A DNA stretch of 64,000 bases from assembly GCA_034008185.1 (NCBI GenBank), contig CM067109.1, forward strand, positions 39,526,885 through 39,590,884. The letters are read 5' to 3'. The position numbers and the translations under genes were made by a program. Position 1 is the stretch's first letter. Every line of letters begins with the position of its first letter. The notes beneath the pieces are model-generated. The model searched no databases. It was not told the DNA's origin and saw nothing but the letters and a program-made list of their open reading frames with translations. This document shows positions 47,791 through 59,700 of this stretch, one piece after another. Origin of the DNA: Gorsachius magnificus (Eukaryota; Chordata; Aves; Pelecaniformes; Ardeidae).

Positions 47791-49562
47791 ATATATATAG
47801 GAATGTCAAGGGCAATAAGAAAAGCTTCTATAGGTACATCAGTGATAAAAGGAAGACTAGGGGAAATGTGGGCCCTCTCCAGAGGGAAACAGGAGATCTG
47901 GTTACTCAGGATATGGAGAAGGCTGAGGTACTCAATGATTTTTTTTGCCTCAGTCTTCACCAGCAAGTGCTCAAGCCACACCGCTCAAGTCGCAGAAGGC
48001 AAAGGCAGGGACTGGGAGAATGAAGGACGACCCACTGTAGGAGATCAGGTTCACGACTATCTAAGGAGTCTGAAGGTACACAAGTCTATGGGTCCTGATG
48101 AGATGCGTCTGCAGGTCCTGAGGGAACCAGTGGATGAATTTGCTAAGCCGCTATCCATCATATCTGAGAAGTTGTGGCAGGAAAAGGGGAAACATAACCC
48201 CATTTTTAAAAAGGAAGAAAATGAAGACCTGGGAAACTACAGGCCAGTCAGTCTCACCTCTGTGCCTGGTGTGATGGAACAGATCCTCCTGGAAACTTTG
48301 CTAAAGCACATGGAAAATAAGGAGGTGACTGGTGACAGCCAGCATGGCTTCACTAAGGACAAATCATACCTGGCAAACTTGGTGGCCTTCTGTGATGGGG
48401 TTACAGCATTTGTGGATAAGGGAAGAGCAACTGATATCATCTACCTGGACTTGTGCAAAACATTTCACACTGTCCCACATGACACGCTTGTCTCTGAATT
48501 ACATTACCGCTTGGGGCGTAAGGAATTGTCTGGATGGTTGCACTCAAAGAATTGCAGCCAATGGCTTGATGTCCCAGTGGAGACCAGTGATGAGTGGCAT
48601 TCCTCAGGGGTCAGTATTGGGACCAGCACTGTTTAACATCTTTGTCGGTGACACAGAGAGCGGGATTGAGTGCACTCTCAGCAAGTTTGGCGATGACACG
48701 AAGCTGTGTGGTGCGGTCAACACGCTGGAGGGAAGGAATACCATCCAGAGGGACCTTGACAGGCTTGAGAGGTGGGCCCGTGTGAACCTCATGAGGTTCA
48801 ACAAGGCCAAGTGCAAGGTCCTGCAGATGGGTCAGGGCAATCCCAAGCACAAATACAGGCTGGTCAGAGAATGGATTGAGAGCAGCCCTGAGGAGAAGGA
48901 CTTGGGGGTGTTGGTTGATGAGAAGCTCAACATGACCCAGCAACGTGCCCAGATAGCCAACTGTATCCTGGGCTGCATCAAAAGAAGGATAGCCAGCAGG
49001 TTGAAAGATGTGAATCTTCAACTCTGCTCTGCTCTTGTGAGACCCCACTTGGAGTACTGTGTCCAGCTCTGGGGCCCCCAACATCAAAAGGACATGGACC
49101 TGTTGGAGTGAGTCCAGAGGAGGACCACGAAGATGATCAGAGGGCTGGAACACCTCTCCTGTGAAGACAGGCTGAGAGATTTGGGGTTGTTCAGCCTGGA
49201 GAAGAGAAGAGAGACCTTATAGCAACCTTCCAGTACCTGAAGAGGGCCTACAAGAAAGGTGGAGAGGGACGTTTTACAACAGCATGTAGTGATAGGACAT
49301 GGGGTAATGGCTTTAAAGTGAAAGAGGGTAGATCGAGATTAGATACAAAGCAGAAGTTCTTTACTATGAGGGTGGTGAAGCACTGGAAACAGGTTACCCA
49401 GAGAAGTTGTGGATGCCCCATCCCTGACAATGTTCAAGGCCAGGTTGGATGGGGCTTTGAGCACCGTGGTCTAGTGGAAGATGTCCCTGCCCATGGCAGG
49501 GGTGGGGTTGGAACTAGATGATCTTTAAGGTCCTTTCCAACCCAAAACATTCTATGATTCTG
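47791..49562 (+). mobile_element. CR1 LINE (copy B), inserted in copy A in the same orientation
   Basis: It begins with GGAATGTCAAGGGCAATAAG (47800-47819), in the ORF2 linker, and ends with TTCTATGATTCTG at 49562, the ATTCTATG-type CR1 tail, preceded by GATCTTTAAGGTCCTTTCCA (49521-49540). The order is linker, RT, C-terminal ORF2 and 3' untranslated region, about 1.77 kb. At the junctions the host reads TTTATA on the left and TATGCTGG on the right, so any target-site duplication is only two to four bases, as is common for CR1. The element is less decayed than its host. Confidence 0.93.
47800..49111 (+). pseudogene. CR1 copy B ORF2 remnant: reverse transcriptase in three frames
   Basis: The reading frame is followed in three registers. 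The first carries the linker ([18 protein letters not shown]) up to a T8 run at 47939-47946, where it shifts. The second carries [20 protein letters not shown] and motif [12 protein letters not shown] to about 48515. The third carries [20 protein letters not shown] and motif C FGDDTKL, with both catalytic Asp codons intact at 48692-48697. It runs on to LVRPHLEYCVQLWGP and a TGA at 49109-49111. At that codon related copies continue with an Arg-like residue, so a CGA-to-TGA change is likely. CR1-like sequence continues beyond the stop (FSLEKRR around 49193-49213). The domain is recognisable but cannot make protein. Confidence 0.88.
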
Positions 49563-50264
49563 TATGCTGGGGGCCATCCAGCTGGAAAGCAGCTTGGCAG
49601 AAAAGGGCCTAGGGGTCCTGATGGACACCAGGTTGAACACGAGCCAGCAGTGTGCCCTTTTGGCAAAGACACTGAATGGTATCGTGGGGTGCATTGGACA
49701 GAGTATGTCCAGCAGGTCGAGGGAGGTCATCCTTCCCCTCTACTCAATGCTTATGAGGCTACATCTGGAGTATTCTGTCCAGTGCTGGGCTCCCCAGTAT
49801 GAGAGGCACATTGATGTACTGGAGAGAGTCCAACAAAGTGCCACAAAAATGAGTAAGAGATTGGAGCATTTCACATGAGAAAAGGCTAAGACAGCTGGGA
49901 CTCTTCAGCCTGGAGAAGGAAGGCTCAGAGGGAGATCTCTTCCACAGATGTAAATACCTTCAGGGAGAGTGCAAGAAGGATGGAGGCACGCTCTTTCCCA
50001 GGTACAGGAAAAAGGACCACAGGCACAAACTGAAACACAGGAGCTTCCTTCTGAACATCAGGGAACACTTTTTCACTGGGAGAGTGACCAAGCCCTGGCA
50101 CAGGTTGCCCAGAGAGTTGGTGGAATCTCCATCCTTGGAGATATTCAAAAGCTGCCTGGATGCAGTCCTGGGCAACTGGCTGTAGCTGATGCTGCTTGAG
50201 CACAGGGGTTGGACCAGAGGACCTCCAGAGGTTCTTTTGAACCTCAACTGTGATTCTGTGAAAC
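49563..50264 (+). mobile_element. CR1 LINE (copy A), right segment with 3' end
   Basis: This is the continuation of copy A after the insertion. It holds the C-terminal ORF2 region to about 49,960, then the 3' part with GAACACTTTTTCACTGGGAG (50062-50081) and CTCCATCCTTGGAGATATTC. The tail is GACCTCCAGAGGTTCTTTTG (50220-50239) ... CAACTGTGATTCTGTGA ending at about 50264. The ATTCTGTG-type end differs from the ATTCTATG-type end of copies B, D and E, so A belongs to another CR1 group. Its 3' part closely parallels copy C near the window end. Confidence 0.92.
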
Positions 50265-50529
50265 ACTGCAAACAGAAGAGACGTCATTATAATTAACACA
50301 GACAAGGCAACACTTGACTAGCCTGTGCCTCTGCCCCTGTGATGGTGGCCTTGTATGGTGCTAAGCATGAAACAGAAATCATTATATAGGAGGGAGCCAT
50401 GAAAGTTGCATGCTTTCATGTTTAGTTTGTCTACATTGGGCCTTTCGGCATCTGATATGTAGAAGAAATGAACTGTAGTGAGAGCTGTCTTCCGCTTCTG
50501 GCCGCAATCAATACAGTCTGGAGATACGG

Positions 50530-50740
50530 GCAGATATGCAGGTGCTGATTCTGATCCTGGCCCTTCTGCTGTGTTATTCTGTGGCTTCCTGTAAGTCCCT
50601 TTTGTCTCTGTTTCCAGTTTCTGTATAGGGGTAATAGCGCTTTCTCATCTTGTAATGGAGGTTGTGAATGAATTAATGAATGTGAAACACTTGGACAATA
50701 CTGATGAGCATCCTTGAAAAGCAGTAAAGATATAAATGAT
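50530..50740 (+). mobile_element. MIR-like SINE relic, plus orientation
   Basis: The sequence follows the MIR layout. First come CTGTGTTATTCTGTGGCTTC and CTGTAAGTCCCTTTTGTCTC. TGTTTCCAGTTTCTGTATAG and GGGTAATAGC then match the CAGTTTCC..ATCTGTAAAATGGGGATAATA core. Finally AATGAATGTGAAACACTTGG and TGATGAGCAT match the AAAGCGCTT... end. Divergence is high, but block order and spacing agree over about 200 bp. An ATG inside it (50536) opens a leucine-rich signal-peptide-like frame ending at a GTAAGT; this is a coincidence of the repeat, not an exon. Confidence 0.65.
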
Positions 50741-53700
50741 CTTCCATTCACTATAGGGCATAGACAGACTACAATAAATAAGATTGAGACTAGCTAAATG
50801 CTGTATGGGGAAAAAAAATTGAAATATCCACCTGATATTTCTGAGTAGTTTTGGTTGTGCCCTGCATGAGGTAGATATCCTTTTGTAGAACATTGGTGTG
50901 ATCCTTCAGTTAGAGTCAACAACACTAGAAGAAAATTAATGTCCCCATGCCTAAATTTTGCAACATTGTAGTTTTTGATGTAGTGAGGTTTGTTTATTTA
51001 ACATAGTTTCAAAAATTAAATTCAATTTTTGTAAAGGATTTTAGGAATCTCTGAAAGAAGACAGGACAAAATTACAGCTTAAAATAATGTTACTACTTCT
51101 ATAGTTGGCATTTCTGCATCATCTCATAACATTTTGATAGAGCTCTAGTATCTGTACAACAGAGCGCTAATATTGGTCACATCTGCCACCCATATTATCG
51201 AAAACAAATAGTATTGGATAGCAGTACTCTACACAGGATAGCACTGTATCGCAGCACAGGTGTGGTTGCAGTGTGTTTCTGATTTGTCAGATGAAAAAAT
51301 AATGACAGTTCCAGATGACTACGTTCAGATCTCAGTCTCTCAGGAATAATTTAGCTGCTCTTCACTGAATTTTCCAATTTCCACCAAACTTTTACTGAAA
51401 TAAAAAGTTCTTATTTGACAATGGTTATATTTACAGTCGTTTACACTGTTCAACTTCTAAGAATTTTTGCAAACAACATCATAGGCTATGTCTAGAGAAT
51501 AAGGTATGAAAAATTGTCAAGTTTTTGTCCTTTGTTTTAATTTTATCAAAATAAAGATATTTGTGTAGAGTTAATGGTCAGGTGCCATTAATTAAATTAG
51601 TATTTGCCATAAAATTGTTAAATGCTTTTTAATAGTATTTGTTTGTTTTAAAAGTAAATACCTGTAATACAGGCATACAGTCAAATTTGTGTGATTCATC
51701 AAGTAGTCTCAAATGAAAGGTCTGAGTGACAAAGAGAGTGAGTTCTTGTGAGTGAGTTTGTGAGTTCAAGGTTTGGGTTTTTTGCCCATGGCCACAGTAT
51801 GCTTGGGTATATGCCCTGTATGATGTGCCCTGCTGAAGGCTGACTCACATACCAAATAGTGGTTACCTACTGGTGCCCCAGATCGTGACCATAAGTAAAC
51901 CCCACTTTGCACCAATGGGGATTTTCACTTTGAAATTTGGAGTATTGCAGTTTGTTAGAGTTTAGCCATTGAATGTCCTAGTGAATTTCAGTGTGCAAAG
52001 GATGGAACAGTAGAGTTGATTGTCCAAAAGTTAAAAAAGAGAAAAAAAAGGGTGCAGGTGGAGGACAAAATCCCTTGTTGCAGGGAAAACAGGCTTTCCA
52101 CATGCCAGCAGGGCAGAGCACAGACTTCACACAAGTGGCAGATACACTTGACATATTGTGACCCTTGCAGGGAATGTTACTTACATAGGAGTTTTCCCTT
52201 GAATTTATAATTAAAGCTCACATGAAGTAAGAAATCACCATGGAACTAAATGCAGGATATATATTTTGGCAGGCAAATGTAAATGAGGCAAGTTCTAAAT
52301 ATCTAACTTCAAATACAGCGTTTGAATGTTACAAACTTAAGAGAGTACCGTTTGGCATTAGTTCTTTCCCAGGATATTTCTAAAAGTAATTGAACAGACC
52401 GCTATGGGACCTACAAGGTGTTGAAATTCTAATGGATGATTATTGAATTTGGGTTGAGGAATTTAAATGAAAAAATGAAAGATGCAGGGAAGTGTTTGAA
52501 AAATGCCTTTTTCTCATCTTAAAAATAATAATAAAAAAACCCCAACCCCCAACATGACCTAACAGATGCTTTCAGCATTTGGAATATATTGAGCAAAGAT
52601 ATCTCAGATTACTTGGTTTACTGAAGCAACAGTTATAAATTATACGTGTTCTTCAATGAAAAAAGCAGCTTAGGAAGGTGTATGGGGAATGGCATACTGA
52701 TTAAATTAATTCCACATTTTTCTGTGATTAGTGACACTGCAGAAAATAAGGTGAATAAGGGTGTTGCATGGCATTAGGGACACAAACCAAAGCCAGGATT
52801 TGAGCACTGTGTCAGATTTAATTGAACTGATTGTACTGAGAGCAGAAACTTAGGAAGAATCACTGCCCTCGTGCCTCTGCCCCCAGTGTTGCTGCCGTTG
52901 ATTCAGTGGAAAAAGGAGAGACCTGAGTTTCTGATTTTAAACGAGTGCGCAATGAGTCACATCTGATTTATTAAAGATGTTGACACAGAATTCCCCACCT
53001 CCCCCCAAACCAATGCATGGTTTGGAAAGGCTGAGCTCTGCTATGCTTGATTTCATCCTAACATAAGTGCTGGAGCCTACATTAGCAGTGGTAGTTGCCA
53101 TAAGCCCTTTGCTGCTCTGTCTACTTTGGGGCCAAGTATCTGGTTCCTTGTGGATGCCGTTATGAGGGTGTATTATTTTTGGATTTTTACACAAGAACTA
53201 GGCCACCAGAAGAAGGCATCTTTTTTATTTCTGTAGTTCATGAACTTGCAACAGCCCCGCAGATGTTGAATATTCATTACCTTTGCCAAAAGACTTCAGA
53301 AGTTGTGAACACTTTTACGGCACAGTACTTTTCAAATTGTACCTGGAGTAAACTGTTGTTAAAGCAAAATATCATGCATATTTGTATGTATCACTTTCTT
53401 CTCAAGTTGCTTGGGAATCATATATAACCGTCAATTTCCTGAATGTTATGTTTAATTCTCCTAAAAATGCACGTCTCTGAAGTCTTGCTCAAGTAAATAC
53501 AGGGACAGTGTGTATGCTCACACACACTTTCTCACATGGTGTTTCTTTGCTTTGGTAAAGTTTTACGTTACTATGGAGTGGTTTTAGGTGACACATGGGC
53601 CACTGTTTAGGATATAATGGTCGAATTTTCATTTTTCTGTGTGTTTTCCATAGAAGGAGGAGTCTCGGTTGTTGTCGTGACTAATGGCTTATGGTACATT

Positions 53701-56700
53701 ACGAGAGTTGATTGGGAATGTGGAAATGCAAAGCAAGACATCATTAGTATTTATATAGTTAGTTCCTTCTTATTTGGCAATGTTACCGAATAGCTGCAGA
53801 AGGCTCTGCTCTTTCTTTGCTTACATTAGCAGTGTACTGATGGTGTCAAATAATTTAGGAGTCCTGTCAGCTGATCTCCCAATTGTCATTTAGTAGTTGT
53901 CTCTTGAATTAAAGAAAAGGAATAAGCACTGGCTTTAACGTGGAGTGCACTGTATTTCAGCCACTAGTATTTTTTGAAATAATGAAGTGAACTGCAAATA
54001 ATCTTGACATGCAATAGCACAGCATTTTATGTCTCTCTTTCAGTGTTCCAAGCAACCATGACTTGATCCGCATAAGTCTTTGGTTCAGTCTCAAATCTAA
54101 GTTTAATGGAGGGTTTACAGAAATGTTGAACAGCACTAGTACTTGTTCTTGATTGATGCAGTGTTCTATATATATTTTACCGTTCTGCATTATAAATTAT
54201 TTGGTGTTTTAGTATTAAAAACAGATGACAACCTATAGCTTTAGTATTATGTATGCATAGAAGATGGATACATACCCATACGTACTCTCTGTATTTGTGA
54301 TTGTTGAATCTCTATACTATATTAAAATGTATTATTCATTTCAGCTAACAATCATGAGTCAGTGGAAAATAATGGGTGCAATCATTTGAAAAATGCGCAT
54401 TCACAATTTGCTTGTATGCATCTCAAAGTTCAGACTGCAGATGTGTAACCATTCATTTTACTGTTCTCAGTGATGCACGTAAGCCTCCTGAGGATTCACA
54501 TTTATGAACTTCCTGCATTGCCATTGGTATTTAAAGTAGAACAGATAGATAACATGGAATAAAATTTATTTCTGCCATAGAATTTATTGATAGAAGAGGT
54601 AGTTGTAAAAAAAATCAACACTCAACATGATTTTGTTAGTTCAGCTGCTGTATTTTCACTTGAAAAGTCATAAATTCAATTTGCAGTGGGCTTTTCCTAG
54701 TAATTGCAAATATTGTATGCATTTTTTCTCCAAGGAGTCAAACTTTGGAGTAGAATTGGCTTTTTTTTCCTAAAATTTTGCAGGAAGTAGAGAAAAAACA
54801 TGAGTACCTTTTAAGCTTACATTGTTAAGCAAGCTTTTTTGGTCAGATTTCACGTTTCTAAAATGACTGAAGAACAGAATGGTTAATTCCTGACGTTTCT
54901 TCTCAATCATAATTTTTCATGGATAGGTATGTCATACACAATCTCCTGATCTGTATGTGAATGTATTATTTTAACCTGGGTTTGTTGTTAGCGTTAAATT
55001 ACTGATACTCAAAACAAGTCTATTTGAAGACTTCTTTGGGTAGCTATGCTTAAGAAAATATTTTTAAAGTACAGAGGAAGTACAATGAACTAGTTACTAG
55101 CTGCACAATTTAAACTTGAGCCTTTGTACATTCAGTGCTCCAAAGTATATCAAAAGCAGATTTCCCGCTGTTGTGCGTGTTATATTTTTACTGATTGTTC
55201 CAGATTGTGCTTCTGGTATAATTTAATCTTATTCATAGCTTGATAGGATATGTAATTTTTTTTTCTTTTGGTTCATTCTTTGTTTAGTCCATTCATTGAT
55301 ATTAAATCCTTTATGTTTTTTCACCATTTCAATAAGCAAAGGAAGAAGGCCTCTCATAGACCTTCTTAACAGAGCTGCTTTTTACATATTGCTGAGATAT
55401 TGCAATTTCAGGGGTTGTTTTGATTATGGGGATAGTGCAGTGTAATTAAGCATAAATTCAAACTTATTAGAACCTCCATAAGAAAATATGGTAACATCAA
55501 TCCATTGCTGTAATTCTGGCTCTTGAAACAGTTTGGAAGCCAAGTTAAGAAAAGCATTTTTTTGTTTGTTTGTTTTTAGTTTTAAAAACATGTTAAGATT
55601 GATTGCTGTGATGGTGGAGAAAGCGAAAATGATGTTTTAACTACACGTATAGTGTAATATAATGTTCCCTAAGTGTATTTTAGATCTCCAACTGCAACAT
55701 GAAAAATGCGAGTTTCACCAGGACCAACAGACACAAAAATTCTTTTCCCGTAAATGGAGTGGTTTAAACCAAACAGGATGCTTGAAAAATTACAGCACTT
55801 ACAAAATCTTTTAAAAATATTTGCAGATTACAATTTTTCTAGGCATGGGCCTCCAGGATGGCAACATAATAAATAACCTGCTTTGAGGGAAATTGCTTCC
55901 ATAAAATTGAGGAAGTGAAAAAAACACCAATGCTGTATTTACATCACCATAATTCTGCAGATTGAAGGAAGTCATTCTCTTTCTTGCTTTGGAAACTAGA
56001 TTTAGTGCACATTAAGAAAGAGACAGTAATCTTTTTTTTGCATCCCTCACTCACACCCTATGGAGTACTCTACAGTGCCCCGTCCTGGCTGAGAGAGGTG
56101 GTGATTTGGACCCAGCACAGCAGATGCCAGAGCTGTTGCATCATTCATTAGTGAAAGCAGGAGGATAATCAGTGCTTGCTCTTTTCTAGACTCAAAGAGA
56201 GCTTTTCAGATTTCTGAACTGGAAAGTGCACATACGTCACGACTTCTGGGGGCTAAAGCACCTTCCCCTGAGTTCAGTTTTGCAGACTGGCTGATTTGGC
56301 AGCTCTGGTTTTCAGGTGGGTAGGTAAATCTCAGTTACATTAGCAGCAAATCCTGTCTGGTTGTTCAGTGTAAATTCAAATTTTAGGTTCTATAATTTAT
56401 TAGATAGAGTGTGATATTCTGTAGAATTGCTTGTTGTATGCACTCTTGATTTCTGTATATACACAAGTACACAATGGCATGTTTTCTCTCCTAGGGAGAC
56501 TTCTAGCTGATTCTGAAAGATCTTGCTTAGATCTGGCTTAGATGCACTTTCCTTAGCATGGAAATAACTGCTTAAAACGCCCTGCTACATTTTTAGAGAA
56601 TTTGTACAAGCCTTAACTAACTTGCAGGCAAATGGCAAGTTGAGTCATCTTGCAGGGAAGAGTGTAGCTGCATAAGTATTTTGGCGATGAGCTCTTTGAA

Positions 56701-59700
56701 TCTATCAGTTAGAGGAGAGATTATGGTCTTCACCACTTACAGTTCCATAGATCCGCCTAATCTCTTGGTGAAATTCTCCCATAAGATGCTTAATAGTTTC
56801 TTTGTGTGACTCTCCAGCACTTCTTACGGGTCTGCGTGCATTTCCGCAAATCCACAAGGAACGGTACTGCTACAAAACTCAGTTGCTTATCTGCACTTGT
56901 GACTGTGTTGGATCTTTGAGCATTTGAACAGCTGAAGTGGGTGAAATTCTTCATAAATGGTCAGAACTTTGAGAACACAGCTATGACGGTTGGACACTCT
57001 GTCAGATCCAGGATTTCAGGCATATTTAGAATTCACTTGCTCTGGTTACTCTGCCTTCTCTAAACTCAGTGTTATTTTTAAGGCGGTAAAGTTGCAAAAT
57101 TTTGTATGTCTGAATAACTGCCTATTCAGCACAGTATCTGTACTGTAGTTCACATGTTTTACTGTGATATTGCAACTATTCACAAAAAATAACTGATGGT
57201 GATGACATAAGAGACATTCATATTTTGCGTGGGCCTGAATCACCAGTTCACAGAAGACTGACAGCTGCAGAGAATGCACTCTTTTCTTTGCCCAGCCAGG
57301 GTTCTTCTGGAATTGTAAGACATCATCTCACATCTCCTAAGAGCATTCGTGAGAGTTACAACTGACTTTTGACTAGCAAGAATATACTTCTTGGATGATA
57401 GATTTGCTAGATAACAAGCAACCTAAGATCTTATTCATCAGTAGCAGCTAAGTGCTGAACTAGCATTGCAATCCAGAGTTCCTTTTCAGACTATACAGCT
57501 ATGATAAAGATCAGTGAATCATCTGTGTAATTGAAATACCATATGAACATCCTGGACTACATAAGGTTCCCAACTTTGACAGTGTCCCACAATGCAAATT
57601 CTGGGATTGGCAATGCTTTCTTTTGTGCAGTAGGATATATGAACCAGGAAATCCTTGTTCCTCCCTGCTCACCAGATGTAATGCCCCTTTACCTTGCAAC
57701 AAGTGAATGGAAAAGGTTGGAGCTGGTTTAAAAGGAATAATGTCTTAAACAGTTGCAGCCGGCACTGATTTGTTCTGAACAGTATTAAAGCTGTCTTCTC
57801 TTCCTGGAGCTGGGACAGATCCTACCTGGAGTGTTGTTGCTTGTTTCAGTGTATATGTGTGTGGGAAAAAGAGTCAGTAAAAGAAATACTCCTGTGTTGG
57901 AAAAGTGGAATAGCAGTCTTACAACACGGCTTAGCCAACTGCATTTATTCCCAGTAAACTGACTACACTTGTACCTTGGTCACATGCCAAAACTGATGAT
58001 GTGCTTTATAGATGCAGAAAATGATGTTAATAAAACTACAAATTATAGTGCTACTATCCACAAGCGCAAGCTTTCCTGTGACAATGCTGTTTACTTAAAA
58101 ACTAAACATTATAACATTGATGCTAAATTACTTGCACAGATTTTAAACCAAATCTAGCCAATCAGTGTTTCTGCTTACTTGTCAGTTGCGGATAACTAAA
58201 TATTTGCTTGTGAAGCTAAGCTGCCATCTGCCAAATATTCTCAGGGGTTTTTTTCCTCAGTAAATAGATGTATTCCCAGTTTCTAACTTTATTCTTTTAC
58301 ACCCTCCTAGAGCTAGGAGTAGAAATGTTGCTTGTTATAATTGTTAGTGAAAAAACAGAGATTTTGGTATTTGGCCATACATTCTTTCAATAATCCCTGT
58401 CAACAGATTGTACTAAATGTAACAGCTGTTCCTGGTGGGCCCAATAGTCATTACTGGAGAGGAGTTCAAGAGTGCAGTACAGGCTACCTCAGTGGAGGTG
58501 GAGGATTTGGGGGTCTGGAAATGAAGGTGATAGCTCGGTGGTGAGAGCTCAGTCCTTCTCTCTGTATGATAAGCAGCTCAGGCATACAGTTCCTGTATGT
58601 CAAATTACAGTCCCTTTCAGAGGTCATCCTAAGTGATATGGTTGCATAATTTCACTTGTGAAGGCTAGCAGCTAGGAATCAGAATTGGATATTAGTTAAT
58701 AGTTTCCAGAGATCAGAACCATTTCATTTTGGCATGTTTTCTTGTTGCCTTGAACAGAAACTTAGTGGGTGTGAAGCAAAAATGAAGCTACTGCTGTGTA
58801 AAAAACTTAGTTACAGATCAGTCAATACATAAATGTATCTCTGTTGTCCCATTCTGGTTTATCACCAGGCCCTACCTGATCATCTTTAGCTATTAAACTT
58901 CCTCATTCCCACTGTCTAGCTCACTACATGGTTCGATAGCTTTATCAATGACTTCCTGTACAGTGAAGTTTGAGTAGAATATATAAAAATAAAATAAAAT
59001 GTGTTTTTTAACAGTTTTGATAGGCTCATCCATGTTAATATTTTTGTTTTTTCCTTTAAGTTTGAAACTTTGAGGTCATTGCTCCAATTTTTCATTGATT
59101 TGAGGCTGATTTTTGAGTCATTCAACTTCATATGCTTGAACAAGAGGCACTGGACTGTTTCTCTCAGCTGCAAACATCTCCTGCTATCCAGCTCCAGTTT
59201 TTCCTACTGTTGTCACCCATGTCCATGCATTCTGGTGTTTTTCCAGACAACAAGGCTGCTTTTTGGCTCCTTCATTTCCCTTGCATGTGTCCTTAATTAA
59301 CAGTGGCACCCACAGAAGCAGCTAGAGTCCTTTATGCAGAGCACTTAAAATCTTGGTCTTTGAGAGAGTCACATGTAATGGAGCAGGGGAGTCTGAATAG
59401 TTGTCTGCAGAGTAGAGTCCTGGATGGAAAGTAACAGAAGTGCAAATGAAGAGTTTTTCTGTTTGTTTTAGTAATTTATAGTGTGGAGTCAAACCCAAGA
59501 GATAGATTAAAACTTTAGCGGTAGGACGTCTGTGGTCTGGTTTCCAACTGTAGTAGCAAGTCATTGTGGCCAACTGACATTCAAAAAGTTAAAAATACTA
59601 TTGCAATGTTTTTGCATGTGGTAAAGGAAAGCACACTGGTTTAAAAACTAATCTTACCATCTGTGATACTTCAACATGGAGGACATTGATTATAAATTTC

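Noticed and set aside
48237..49153. Minus-strand open frames opposite the CR1 ORF2 copies
   Set aside because: They are antisense shadows of the CR1 reverse-transcriptase reading frame.
50536..50590. Signal-peptide-like first exon with a GTAAGT donor
   Set aside because: The surrounding 200 bp match the block order of a MIR SINE, which explains both the pyrimidine-rich text and the donor-like sequence. Kept only as a finding.
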